A stretch of DNA of 64,000 bases from Icerya purchasi (lineage: Eukaryota > Arthropoda > Insecta > Hemiptera > Monophlebidae), in the NCBI GenBank assembly GCA_039619475.1, contig CM077115.1:296919756-296983755 (forward strand), read 5' to 3'. This document shows positions 11,701 through 24,560 of this stretch, one piece after another. How positions within the stretch are numbered: position 1 is the stretch's first letter; each line of letters begins with the position of its first letter. The translations under genes were made by a program, and so were the position numbers. The notes beneath the pieces are model-generated. The model was not told the origin of the DNA and ran no database searches. It saw only the letters and a list, made by a program, of their open reading frames with translations.

Positions 11701-13153
11701 TCTTGTTTTCTAATGATGTATTATAATTAGATTCAGGGAAAAAACAGTAACCTCGGACACCAGATGCTGTCGTACGTTTTCTAGAAAAATTGTTGATGTT
11801 GTCAACATTTTGATCATGTAATTTTTGTTTGCATTTGATTTTAGCCTATACACGATTTTTTTCCTTTTAATTTTGTAACAATATACCAGTTAGACAAAAT
11901 AAACAACTTTGCGCTAAATTTTCATCATTTTTCAGATAATTTTGTATATGAAAGACGCTAATGATTTTAAAAATAAAAAATTACTTTAAAATGCAGAATC
12001 GTAACAATACCGAATGATTGTAAAAATAAAGTACATTTGAAAAGGCTGCATACATTTCTCACATACCCTACATTTAATAATTAATAATGTAAATCGAACT
12101 CTGTGCATCGGTTTTTGTGTTGCGTATTTATATTTACACAAACATATACATTAGGAAAAAATAGTTTTAATTACTAAAAATGTTTTGTTCGATGGATAAT
12201 TAAAAAACAAAATGAAAAAATTACAAAAGTAGACCGCAACAGACAAAAGTTGCCTTAAATTCGGGTTTTAAGCTGTAAGTTCATACATAAACCGCAAATA
12301 TTACAGTAAATAAAAATATTTTTATTTTGTACCCTCTTTTCAACGTTAGAAATTTAGCCGAATGAATGTAATTTGAAACGCCGCCCGTTATATCAAACAT
12401 TCGTAAAAATTGAATAGAGAAAAATAATTTTAAGAAATTGGGAAACAGAAAAATAAGAAAAAATACGCTGTTTAACGATTAGTAAATAAAGTTTTACTAT
12501 TGTTGCACGACAAAAGTGAGTGTGAATATTGGGGGAAAGAAAGAGGCAAATGTGCTTTTTATTTGTACTTTATTTAGTCTAAGATAGAAAAAGATCAAAA
12601 TTGCGTTCAACCAATGAGATGTTAGTAGCACATAATTGGAACCGACATGTTATAGTGAACGCTGGAATTCAAGAGAGATGTTATGGCCGTCACTCTGGGT
12701 TTTGATCGGATTTCCATTAAGGGAGTGAAAAATATACAAAAAGTAACGCAATATACTTCGTCGAAATGACATTAAGTAAAGGTCAAGGATTTTTAAACAT
12801 AATGACTTTAAAAAACAAAGCAATTAGAATATGCGCTATAATGAATTACCGGGATTTAGTTGTAAGACATAATAGGCCAAACTGCATCATGCAACTGATG
12901 AAAGTTTATTATTTCCAGAAGCAGTATTCTTCGTGCATAAGATGTGTTCCCCTTTATATCTACCGATACTTGTGAATTTAACAAAAAACAAATATAATTT
13001 ACGCGTGTATTACCGTGATAATTTGCTGTTTTCTTAGTAAGTGCTCTTGAACATTTATTAGTACAAAATTAAATTTAAATGAAAATACTTATAAAATATC
13101 AAACGCTAAATAAACCGCTGGTTAGACAGAAAAAAAGCAACGAAAAAACTTAC
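11701..13153. other. FANCE-like intron remainder, nothing recognised
   Basis: AT-rich sequence between the LINE pair and the first FANCE-like exon. Short open frames (for example 12766-12975) have no familiar motif. Confidence 0.5.
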
Positions 13154-13386
13154 CCAAGGTAATAATAAATATTTCGTTATTGCTGAAATGTTAACATTCT
13201 CGGAAGCAATGACTGATGAACATAGAAGACATCTAATGCGGTTATTATTTACTTTTGCACACAATTCATTCAATATTAGTTCAGTATCACGCATCTTTAT
13301 ATCACTAAATGCATTCTGTACTTCTCTCTGATTCCCGTTGTTTAAATTTTTCAGAATATGTGAAACTATTTCGGGAATCTCATCAT
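13154..13386 (-). CDS. FANCE: FANCE-like C-terminal domain, first recognised exon
   Basis: The exon encodes 77 codons including DIKMRDTELILNELC, comparable to the FANCE block LPDLPESSLLTLC, and ends at TKYLLLPW before donor gtaagt. Acceptor gatttgtttatag fits, with two bases completing a codon. The three exons join to 240 residues. FANCE of vertebrates is about 536 residues with a poorly conserved N-terminal half, so further 5' exons are expected to the right. An alternative is that the in-frame ATG at 13396-13394 starts a short protein, but the acceptor there argues against it. Confidence 0.6.
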
Positions 13387-14540
13387 CTATAAACAAATCG
13401 TTTATATAAGACGAATATAATTATAGCACACTTTATATAAATAAAATTTAAATTTACTTCACTCGTAAACGTAAAATATCAATTTATAATTTCCAACAAA
13501 TTTTCATAGTATATATATTTTCGATGGCGCCAATTTTGTCGATTAAAAAAAAAATGAAAATCACAGCTAACATTCACAATTTTTATTAATGAATCACGAC
13601 GTAAAGTAACACGGACATTTTCAATTATATAGATGTCAAAGCACTATAAAGAAGAAGGTTAACCTCTAACCGCATAAGCTAAAGTACCTTGTCTCACTGG
13701 AGTAAATTCCGTTCGCACACACTAATGACACTGTAGTTGTCATTCATCTCTTATTACAATACTCCACTCTACACTCGTACGTATACGAATACAAATTAAC
13801 ATGTCTCTGTCTAATACATTGTTAACTCGAGTTAAAGTTTCCAGCGAACTGTTAAAACGCCGGTAACGTATCTGTTGAACATACATATGTATATTTTCTG
13901 TGGCCGCTTCTTATGCATCTAAAAATTGTTTTTATCTTCCCCAATCTTGAGAGTAGCCAGGGAAGACTAGAAGGAAAATAAAACAGTTTCATAATGGTTT
14001 TTAATATTTTTAAGTAACTATTATATTTGCGCATATTTTCTCATAATTATGTTTATTATTTTCAAAGTTTTTCGAAATAATTGAAGCAAATAGCGCATTT
14101 AACTTTCTCTGACATGCTGTATCTTTTTTATGTGCATTGTTCCGTAAAAATTGGATGAAACTGAAAGATGTTACCATGTTTTAATCCATCATGTAGCCCG
14201 CGCGGTTCCATTCTTGTACACGCATAATACACGTGATTCGGATTGCATTATCGCACGACCGTATCGTGCGACAATTACGTCCCATGTTTCAGTATGAAAA
14301 TAGTAGGATCGGACTGCACCATTTACGCTTTACTGGACATTTCAATTTTATATTAGTAAAGTTTGTACGCATTTATCATTGGCGTACTTGTAACCGACTG
14401 CGGCGAAGTCCAAACGGAGGGTAAAGATTTTTACACAGGAAACAAAAACTCTCGCATTGAATAAAATAAATATATATTGATAATAAATAATTACGATTAA
14501 TGCTCCTAGAGGCCAAGTTAGTCAAACAGTTTAAATATAT
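13387..14540. other. No gene recognised
   Basis: This should contain upstream intron of the FANCE-like gene, but no further exon could be placed. A small perfect hairpin (TCGCACGA / TCGTGCGA) lies at about 14251-14271. Confidence 0.4.
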
Positions 14541-16005
14541 ACTTTTCTCGTCTTTTTTTCGGTAGACTTATTTACTAAATCATTCCTAGCTACAGATGAT
14601 TTTAGTTTTTCGAAATGTTCTACCTCTACAGACAGTACTGACAAGTCTAATAGTCATTCTTGTCCCATAGAAGTCCTGAGATAAATTTCGAAAAGCTTCT
14701 TTCAGCTGTTGCAGTTGTGTAACCAGCAGGGTTAAAAATAGGAAGCAAGCTGTTATTACCTCTGGAAAACTGGATGCAAGGTTATTGAATTTTATGAGTA
14801 ATAATTCTGTGAGTTCCTCGAACGTATTACTCAAGTCACACAGGGGCTCTGAAATCTTTGTTTAGTTTGAGAAATGAATATATCTAGACAACAATAGTTT
14901 GAAGTACAATTCCCCGGGTCTGAAATACTCTCATCTTCTGATAACTCATCAAAAAAATCGCTCCGTTAGCTTCTGTCTTTTATTTTTGAAAACAGTTGTT
15001 ATCCCCACCATAGATCTCTGGACTCGTTTAGCAAACCATGGAATGAATTTTCATTTCTTATTTCGCTCAGTCTATTCAAAAGATTACTTAATAAAACACT
15101 AGCTTCCATTTTCACGCTGTAAGGCTTTAGAAACAGGATTAATGATTTCAAATAGCGAAGAAAAAAGAGGAGAAAAGCACTATAAAATCGGAGCTCTCTA
15201 AAATGTTAATTACATTTTCACATTCGTTACGTTCGTATTTTTTATTGGAAATTAAATTTAGTTGGTACAAAGTTTTCATTATTAATGAATACTTTTGCCT
15301 TATAATAGCCGATAAAGCGTCGCTTTTTTGAAGGCCATCTAGTGAGGCATACCCCTTTTTAAGGATAAATTTATATTTTTCGTATGAATCACTACTCAAC
15401 ATTGACCAGCGTTTTATACTATTGCTGAAAGAAGTAAAATCTTTTTATTCTCAGGTTATCGAAAAAAATTGGCACTTCAAGAACACGTTTCGCAGCATCA
15501 TTTAAAATTAAATTTAATGCGTGCGCCGCAAAATGAAATTTAAACCGGCATTTGGCGCATGCTATTCTTATAATCCTCCATGTAAACCCGGAATAACATT
15601 TGCTCCATTATAACCCTGCCCTCCACATTTGGGAAAATCAATTCCATATTCTTCTTTTATGGTATTTAAAACTTCCGTTATAAATTCTTCAACATTATTA
15701 TAATCGGCTACTGATATAAATCCCAAAAAGGATTCGCAGATTTTTATTTCTTTTGGTACACGATCATCCTTTTTTCTTGACAAGTCTTGTGCTGTATACA
15801 AAATAATCGCCATAAATGGAGCTTTTTTAATTTCTAAAACATTATTTTCCCCAACTGTGCTACCAAGCAAATTAACAATCTCATTTTGAATTGTGGGGCT
15901 TAAATAATTTATTTCACCTTTTGACTTTAAAAGGAATTCTTTTAAAATAGGATCATAATTCGATAGTAAATATAATGTTCAGCCCGATTAAGTACGCTAT
16001 GCATA
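14540..16005 (-). pseudogene. hAT-family transposase (ZMYM1/DUF4371-like), broken
   Basis: Read right to left, the frames give NYDPILKEFLLKSKGEINYL, LGFISVADYNNVEEFITEVL, GGQGYNGANV, FAAHALNLILNDAAKRV, LDGLQKSDALSAIIRQ and finally LTLLVT with DFYGTRMT and EVEHFEKLKSSVARND. These match in order the hAT transposases of the ZMYM1/DUF4371 type (RGQGYDGASNMSG, VHCAAHRLNLVLNDAAK, and the C-terminal dimerisation block LTLPVTxxSxERSFSKL…LRTRM). Stops and frameshifts separate the pieces, and the conserved Asp of the RNase H core is not all in one frame. The N-terminal BED/THAP region is not seen. Confidence 0.75.
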
Positions 16006-16210
16006 GTTCCCTAGAATTCAAAGTCCAACTTGCTAAACTCGTTCCTTTCACATCGCGGTAATGTCGAAAATTACGTCTACCACCTGCATATCCTATGTGC
16101 CCAAATCAGTTGGCCGCGCTTCTTCCTCAAGCGTACCATTCAGCAACATTGGGTGAATAATTTCGCTCGTGGACGTCAACATCGTGAAATCAAACATGGC
16201 TACCTATATA

Positions 16211-17532
16211 TACACCCTGTCAAGAAAGTATCGGGAATTGTTAAATAAAACGAACAATTTTTAATTTTCATCCAAATTTATTTTGTCACCTTCAAAATAA
16301 CATCCATTCAAAGCGATGCACATATGCCAACGCTTTTTCCACTCGGCAAAGCACTTCTGATAGGCGGTTTCCGGGATGGCCTTTAGCTCTCGCGTCGCAT
16401 TCGTCTTGATGTCATCAATCGATTCGAAGCGCATTCCCCGTAGCGGAAATTTGAGTTTTGAGAATAGGAAGAAGTCGCAGGGTGCTAAATCTGGTGAATA
16501 CGGCGGTTGTTCGATGATATTTACCGAGTGTTTGGCCAAAAACTCATTCACAATTATGGCTTTGTGAGACGGCGCATTATCGTGATGGAGAATCCAAGAA
16601 TTGTCGACCCACAAATCGTTACGTTTACGACGGATAGCCTCTCTCAAACGTCTCAAAACACTTAAGTAAAACTCTTTGGTGACTGTCTGTCCGGCTGGCA
16701 CATATTCATAGTGTACCACGCCTCGAATATCGAAGAAAACAATCAACATGATCTTCACTTTCGATCGGCTTTGGCGAGGTTTTTTCGGCTTTGGCGCGCC
16801 AATTGGCCGCCATTCGGACGATTGCTGGTTCGTAAGCGTGTCGTACTCGTACACCCATGTCTCGTCACCAGTAATTATCTTTTCCAAGAAGGTAGGATCC
16901 AAATTGGCTCGATCCAGCATGTCTGCAGCTACCTGTTCTCGGTACTTTTTTTGAAAGAAATTCAGGTCTTTCGGAACAAGCCGAGCCGCAACGCGTTGCA
17001 TACCCAATTTTTCGTGCACAATCGTACGTACGCTCTCGTGTGACATGCCCAATCCATGAGCCATCTCTCTCAAGCTCACATGACAATTTTCAGCAACGAT
17101 TTCCTTGATTTTATCGACGTTATCATCGGTCACACTCGTTGAAGGCCGTCCAGAGCGAGGCATGTCTTCGACCGTCTCCCGACCATCCTTGAACGCTCTG
17201 TACCACTCGTAAACCCGCGTTTTTGATAAAGCAGATTCACCAAAAGCCTTCTGTAACATTTTCAGTGTATCGGCACAAGAAATTTCGTTCGAAACACAGA
17301 ATTTAACACAAGTACGTTGTTCAATATTTTCACTCATTGTAAAACTTCGACAAAACCTTCAAGGTCGATTGATTTTAACAGCTGCTGTAAACACACTGGT
17401 TGACAGATCGCGCTAAAAATAGGCATCATAATACAAAACAGTTGTACCAACCTGGAAAAAAAAAATTATCTGCCTAGCTATTACCCGGGAGATTTAAATT
17501 GACAATTCCCGATACTTTCTTGACAGGGTGTA
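16211..17532 (-). mobile_element. Complete mariner transposon with matching terminal inverted repeats
   Basis: The ends are inverted copies reading ACACCCTGTCAAGAAAGTAT and on through CGGGAATTGT, identical over about 30 bp. Both ends are embedded in short TATATA tracts, as expected for TA target insertion, so the exact border is uncertain by a few bases. The 1.3-kb length is typical of mariner. The single gene inside is uninterrupted. Confidence 0.93.
16261..17337 (-). CDS. Mariner transposase, intact DD34D
   Basis: An uninterrupted 358-residue protein, close to the usual 345-350 of the family. The N-terminal half carries paired helix-turn-helix DNA-binding domains with a GRPS linker at residues 63-66. 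The catalytic Asp residues are D158 (in TGDETW), D253 (in HHDNAPSH) and D288 (in YSPDLAPCD), with exactly 34 residues between the second and third. The WVPHEL-type motif is seen as RLVPKDL at 119-125. It performs cut-and-paste transposition at TA sites using the flanking inverted repeats. No stop or frameshift is present, so the copy appears recent and potentially functional. Confidence 0.95.
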   Translation of the reverse strand: MSENIEQRTCVKFCVSNEISCADTLKMLQKAFGESALSKTRVYEWYRAFKDGRETVEDMPRSGRPSTSVTDDNVDKIKEIVAENCHVSLREMAHGLGMSHESVRTIVHEKLGMQRVAARLVPKDLNFFQKKYREQVAADMLDRANLDPTFLEKIITGDETWVYEYDTLTNQQSSEWRPIGAPKPKKPRQSRSKVKIMLIVFFDIRGVVHYEYVPAGQTVTKEFYLSVLRRLREAIRRKRNDLWVDNSWILHHDNAPSHKAIIVNEFLAKHSVNIIEQPPYSPDLAPCDFFLFSKLKFPLRGMRFESIDDIKTNATRELKAIPETAYQKCFAEWKKRWHMCIALNGCYFEGDKINLDEN

Positions 17533-20156
17533 TATATATTCAGTTCATTCTCGAACAGTACTCGTGTACTTCGCGCATATAGTATGTAAATGAAGCGAAC
17601 CGCGGAATGAACAACTTGCGGCATGAACTCGTAAAACTGAAAAAAGGTTATCCGAATAAAAATTACAGCGCTTTGGAAGGTAGAGTTGGAAACGTTGAAC
17701 ACGGTAGAGATTAGTAGCCAAGAGGCAGCATAGTACACACGGTAACAAATAATTAACATTAATTCACATTTATAAAACGTAAAGTCGGAAACACCGACTG
17801 GTTTTGTAATGAACCTAGTGTCAAAAACTAGTCAGTGTGTCTGAACTTTATGTTTGATAGTATTGTTGTCACGATAGCATCGAAAGAAAGAGTAACCTGT
17901 TGTTGCTGGTATAAAAATGCGCCATAACCGCGCAGGAGGTACATATGTACACTATTGTTTATACGGCAGCAGTTACGAGCAGCAACTATCGCATTGTTTC
18001 ACGACATTACTTGGTAAATGATGAGAATCATAATAAAGATCAAGCAAACAAAGAATTGTCGAGTTTTTGCACCTAAAACGACGTGAATTTCGAACGATTG
18101 GAAATATCAGTTGCAATTTCATTCATTATTACCTTCCGTATCTCACCGAAATTCTTTTTATGCAGGTTTAACGTACAAACCGTACAGTTCCACTGCAGAA
18201 TTTCGTCACCGATTTCACGCTTCCTAAATATAAATTATATTCTCCTATAAGACATAACAATATCACTGTATGTACATGTCTACAACTTAAGTACTAGCAT
18301 AATTTTTTTTGGTGCGTATCTGGAAAATAGTCAAAAATTTATTTACTTTTTTTTTTTGTATAAAAACATAAAACGATATAGATCATAGATGATTAAATAA
18401 ATTAGCTTTAATTAATTAAAATAAAATGATAAATGTATATTTTTTTTTTCTTGTTTGGGTTTTTCCCTTAATAAAATGATACAATAAAGGGTATTCTCTG
18501 TTAACAATGGTGAAATGCCCTCAATTTTCTTCTTCTTTGTGTGTGTGTGTGTGTGTGTGTGAAAAAGTATTTGTTGAGGCACAAAATGAAGGGTGAACCG
18601 GGTCGTATGTTCCAAAAACATCGATTTTTACGTTTTATTGTTTCTTCTCGCGTTCTAATGATTAGAAAAATCTGAAAAAGTTCATGGGTACTCTCTTCAA
18701 CTAATAAAATTTAGGTGGAATTTTTTTAGGAATGATCAAGTGTCAACATGACCTCAAAAAAAATTATTATATATTTAAAATGCGATTATTTTGACCATGT
18801 TCCGATGTTGAAACGGTCAGTATTTTTTTTTTTTCTTGCAGAATGGGAAAAAATACATCAAAAATGTATTTTTTCGGATTTTTTCTAGTGGTGGGCCATA
18901 TCGAAAAACCGTTAAATCGTCTACTTCCGACAAGAAAATGTCGTCTTTTTCAAGCGATTATTTTTTTCTAGCGTTTTAGTTGCTTATAATTTTTTTAAAA
19001 AAATTCACAAATACACTCGACTACACTTGACTTTTTAAATAATTTTTTTCATTTTAAATCACTTACGAAAAATACATAAGTAAGACAATTTGAATATATT
19101 ATAATGATGCAAAATAATTTTACAAAATGTTTCCTTTAAATATAAATTATCTAAATATTGAAAATCATTCTTTAAAATAATTAATTATTAAGTAACAATA
19201 CTTTCTAATCACTTACCAATTATACAGTTCGTAAGATATTTTTAGAATTTTCACGTATTTTGAATTTGTGTCAGTCTGATTATTATCGTCTCTTAAAAAC
19301 GCTTGTTTACTAGATGCATATTCGTTCCGTGAGAATTTTTCGCAAAACTTAACCAGTCTGATGTTAATTTCTTTTACAACAGGTTCACAAAAAAACTTTA
19401 TTTGTAGTCAATTTTTTCTTTTATAAAAAATAGACGACGAAATAAGAAAATTTCTTCAACTGTGAAAATTTTAAAAATTACCAATGTATATACATTTAAA
19501 ATTAAACAATAAATCAACCTACATTCTCAGTTTGTTTAGTTCTGTTGCACTACCTTCGAAATAGAAGATTGCTCCCATCTCGCGGATACGTGAAAGTTAA
19601 AAATAATTTTTCATGCATATAAAAATATTAACAAATGCAATTAAAAGTGAAATTGATAAATTTTTTAACGTTAAAAAATTATTTTCGACTTCCCTTCGAA
19701 GAATAAATATGAGGTTTCTTAAGTGATAGTTTAGTGTTTTTAAATCGCATAATCAATGCAATCGCACGGCTTGAAGCTCATTCAAAGAGACAGAACAGTT
19801 TGTATTATTTGCCTTTTGCAGGCTGAAAATCAAATTGGCCAGCCTTTATTGTGGCTAAACCAAAACGAATAAAATAATCCTTTTCGCTCATAATAATTCG
19901 TGTTCTAAAGTGCAAGAACTCGTATTTTTCGATTTTACTCCGCGCTTTTTGATCTTTATTTTAAAAAAAAAAAAAAGAGTAATTGGATAAACATTATTTT
20001 TACTATATTCGGCTTCTATTCAACTTACCTTGCATAAAATATTTCACTTATTTCTAAAACTTTTATATACTTTTATATAGTATACGTTTGAAAATTAAAC
20101 GTCCACCTCTTAGTCTAACCTAGAATAAGCCCTAAACTGAAAAAATACGGGGGCCA
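17533..20156. other. No gene recognised
   Basis: AT-rich, with a (GT)n tract at 18537-18561 and T runs. A TATAAAA at 17911 sits upstream of a slightly GC-richer stretch, but no coding exon follows. Confidence 0.5.
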
Positions 20157-21456
20157 GTAAAAAAGTAATGCCTCTGCCCTTCTAAAACCGGTTCTGATCG
20201 ATATAAATGAATGAAACAAATTGTAAAATATAGAAAACAGCATATTAAATCAAAATATATTATTACTTTTCAACACGGTCGTCTTCTACTTCAATACATT
20301 GTTGTAAGCGTAAAATCCATTTTCCAAATCCGTAATTGAAACATTCTTTGTCTTTTCCTCTGAACTATTCATTAACAAATTGTTGAACTTTGTCATCCGA
20401 GTTGAAGTAGTTGCCCTTAAGGTTCTACTTCAGCAACGGGAATAAATATAAATCGAATGAAGCCAAATCGAAGCTATAAGGGGGATGCGGAACAATTTCA
20501 AAATTCAAGCGCTCGATCTTTGCATTTGTATAAGTACTGCAGCGAGATCGCACATTGTCTGATGTAACAAAAAATTAGTGAAAGTGTGCCGAATCCTTCG
20601 AATTCTGTTCTTTATTTTCTATAATGTGATACTATAACTGTTTGAATTGATAGTACGGGTCGTGTATTCTTTATAAATAACACCACGGGCGTCTCAGAAA
20701 ATGTTCAACATGACCTTTTCAGCTGATTCTAACGACTTGAATTTTTGAACGCAAAGAGAGGTTTGATGGCGGCACTCCATTGATTGTCTTTTTGTTTCAA
20801 GATCGTAATGAAATACTCATGTTTTATTACCAATCACTATGTTTCGAAAAAAAGAACGACCTTCTTGATGATAACGTTTGAAAAATTCTTTGCTCAATTC
20901 CACTCCCTTTTTCTTCATGTCATCTGTTTACATTCGAGGAACTCAACGCGCGCAAATTTTTCAAAATTTCAGCTTTTTTTATTGGTGATATGGTTGACTC
21001 TTTCGTGTAAAATGTCCAAATAAGCCGAAATTTCATCCAGAGTAATCCGTCAATCGCCGTGAATCAGTTTATGAACTCTCTGAATATCGGCAACCTCTAT
21101 TTTGGGACACCCCGATTGTGATTTATCGAAAATTGAGAAGTCCACGGTTCACATTCTTCGTAGCAGCAACCCATCGAGAACATTACTTACATCGATCATT
21201 ATATCTCCGCATACGTTTAGTAAATGCAAATGAATCTGTTTCGGCACCCACCGTTCTGGCTCTTAAAATTCGATCACCGCGCGTTGCTTTAACCGAACAC
21301 ACAATTCGGTAAAACAAAACACAAACGCTTAAACCAAATGTAACGGAACTTTCGTATGTTACTAAACTCAGCACTTTAACCTTGCATATAAAAATTGTTT
21401 CATTCATTTATATAAATTAGAACCGGTTTCAGAGGGGTGGAGGCATTAGTTTTCAA
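20157..21456 (-). mobile_element. Decayed mariner-like element
   Basis: The ends are long inverted repeats: left reads GTAATGCCTCTGCCCTTCTA and right, reversed, CTAATGCCTCCACCCCTCTG. Both continue with AAACCGGTTCT and atataaatgaatgaaaca. Between them the minus strand gives broken mariner transposase: ADIQRVHKLIHGDRRITLDE with the HTH, then VPHPPYSFDLASFDLYLFP (the D34D end) and WILRLQQCIEVEDD. Frameshifts and stops are numerous. It belongs to a different mariner lineage from the intact copy at 16211, judged by the ends. Confidence 0.85.
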
Positions 21457-23849
21457 CTGAACTAACAATTTAACGCACAAATAATTAAATTCCCTTTCAT
21501 AGAAATAGCTGGCAAGAACGAGCGTCCCAAGGAACAGTAACTTCACCTATATTTTAAAACACGCGTTGTTAAAAGTTAATGATTATTTTAAAGCACTTTT
21601 AAATAAATAAGTAAAGTACCGTACATTATAACAAATTAAACAAAGGAATATTTTACTTTTCATATCTCTACACTGTGTGTAATTTTCTGCATCTTCGGTA
21701 TTTATGGGAACCGATTTATTTTCATCCTAAAAATTATATACAGCATATAATTCGAATTGCCTCATCAAAATGGAAAAAATACAGTCAATTTTTTTCTATT
21801 ACTATAATCAGTTATTCTCAATAAAATGTTTATGTAATTTCGAAATAATTCGTGTAATTTTACAAATCTAATTTAATGGCTAAACTCAGAACATAAAGTA
21901 TTATTAAGTATAACGTACGCTTTGCTCTATATTTGCACCAGGAGATGATATCTGTGTGTTAAATGTAAATTCGGAATCCCGTAAAGTATTAATTATTGTT
22001 TGTGCTTCATTACTGAACGTCCAGTATGACCAATTTTTCATTTCTAAAAATTATGCGTGATACATGTATATCGCATTGTGTATTTATGTAATACAAAAAA
22101 TTTAATGTAAAACTTTTAAGTAAATACCATGTTTTTCAGTGAATATGTTAACTGAATCCATCTGCAATTAAACTTCATGAAAAAAAGACTCACAATAAAC
22201 GGATACTGTGAAAAAACAAAATTATGCATTTATCATTGTAATTATCATAACCTATTTTTGCTAAGCATATATATTTCTTTATCTTTCGTTTATATTTAAT
22301 TTTAATCCATTTTCATTCAGTTATACTATTCGATTTTCTAAAATATAATCCGCTTATTTTAACTTATGCGTTTTTCCCTTTATTTTCCCTATAAATTTTT
22401 TGTCATGTTTTATGTTAAAACTGTTTTAATTATACTATTTTATCATCAGTATTATTATTAATCTATGATTAATTACGCATTATGCGTACATAAGCGGCCG
22501 CACACCCACGTGCACACGTATTTTCCAAAATATGTTCGAAGATACTGCTTTAAAGGTTGTACGATCTTATTATTACATTCAAAATAATTTATCAATAGAC
22601 TTACACTTTCTTCTGATCTAACACTAGCCATCGTTTTAACTTTTACTTAAGGGAGAGGATTTTATTTCGATTCTTGTATAATATGAAGTTCATATCACGC
22701 AGAAGTACAAAATCAAGAAAATAATAGCAATTTAAATTTATAGTGTTTTGCAAAATAATAAACTACTAAAATATTCGAATTTTTATTTCACACTTTCAAA
22801 TTATTTCTACTGCTTCAGTAATCCATATCTTCTGCAAAAACTATAATAAAAGTACACAATATACGTTCCCTTTTTGTTGCTAATTTAATATAATTGTTAG
22901 TTAACTAAATCGGCCACAATTATACAATCGCATCAAAACTAAATGGCTGACGATTTTTAGTCAGTTTCGTTTATAAATGTAGTCTATCCATTTCATGTTG
23001 ACTATTTCTATCGCTCGTGAAACAGATCACATTTCTTTATTGCCAACTTATCAAAAAATAATCATATTTTATTATTTACAATACATTTAAAACGAATATT
23101 GATGCTGAAATGATCAATTGAAATATTGTATATGCCGTTAACAGACCGCTACTTAGTTATCATTTTTATACCATCGGCACAGATTTTCTTCAAAAATTTG
23201 AAGCAATCGTTACGTTAATTGAATATATGAATTCATATTCAAGCAAAGTAATCGATGTTCACAAGTTAATGGTTTAGCGGAAACAGCGATAAGTTGTTCA
23301 TAAATGTGAAATAAGTGATTGTGTTTAAGTAGAACACTATTCATTTAAGAGGAACAAGTATAGTTAGGTGAACGATTCTAGCAAATTTTTAGTTCAGACT
23401 GTAAGCAAATATTATTTATATTCCCCTTCAATTGTATTCCGTATTTAGGATACTTTTTTCTACTAAAACTTCAACAGTGTATTAGATTCATATTTCTTTG
23501 AATATTTCTACGACTTTTGTTGCGTTAAACGGAGTTGTGCTTGTTTCACAAACGAACTAATAACGCATCCGACTGAAATAATTAGCTTTACAGTAACAAC
23601 TGATTCATTAAAAATATTTTATACTTCACAATTTTCGCCTTAATATTTAACAGGCTTAAAATTAAATTATAACTGAATCTGAAAAAAGTAATATAATTTT
23701 TTTAATAATTAAATTTATGTCAATTTAAATGTACCGATTTTTGTCCGAAATATAAAATTCTTTTAAAGATATACAAATAAACGTTTCATTGTGCCGAGTT
23801 GAAATGAAGTCGATTATAATCATAACAAAAAGACCGCTATAAAAAACTA
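21457..23849. other. No gene recognised
   Basis: AT-rich sequence with no domain, repeat array or terminal repeat that I can identify. Confidence 0.5.
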
Positions 23850-24560
23850 CGTTTATTAGGCTAGAGCTTTAGATACTCTCATAACATCTCTATAATCACT
23901 GGACTGATAAGTACGAAATTTAATGTATATTTTCGGCTATTAAAATTTAGAATTTTAATAGGTTTAAAAATTATCTCACGTATTAAGGTAAAAAAGGAAT
24001 TTATGAAATCGGTTATAAATCTCTAAAATAACTAGACCGGTAAGCACGAAATTCGACAATTAAAGGCCAATTAATCTGTAGGTGTTCCTTGCAAAAGTGT
24101 TTTAAAAATTGCCCTTTACTAAGTATAAAAATGGGGTTCTGTGAAATTTAACTTAGCATGAAATCTAGAATACTAGACTGGTAATTATGAAATTCAAAAT
24201 AAATCAAACATTATCTATTTTGTTATCGATAGTAAAATTAAATTTTAAAAAGCTGATATATTCAAAACTTACTAGATAGTTACTTATCAAGATATAACTG
24301 CTTTGTTAAAAAAGTGATGCAAAAATTGGTCTGAACTTGGCTTCAAAAAATAAATTCTATAAATATCAACTCAAGTTAAATGACTAGAATGAATCAATAA
24401 TCAAAAAATCAAAGGAAAATTTGCTATTAGTAAACGTTTGCCAACAAAAAACTTTAAAGATCCCATTTAAAGTATTATTTATGGAATATCACATGACTAA
24501 ATATTCAGGGCAACTGTATGAAATTTGGCTAGTTACGAGAATCTGCAATTTTCAAAAATC
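23850..24560. repeat. Degenerate tandem repeat, about 135-bp spacing
   Basis: Recurrent blocks of the form TCACTGGACTGATAAGTACG, AACTAGACCGGTAAGCACGA and TACTAGACTGGTAATTATGA occur at about 23896, 24030 and 24171, each followed by AAATT(T/C). A weaker fourth block lies near 24269. The unit is heavily diverged. Confidence 0.5.

Noticed and set aside
14251..14271. 8-bp perfect hairpin TCGCACGA / TCGTGCGA
   Set aside because: Too short and isolated to support a function.
16000..16210. + strand frame of 72 codons ending in the mariner terminal repeat
   Set aside because: It runs across the transposon border and has no family motif; chance reading.
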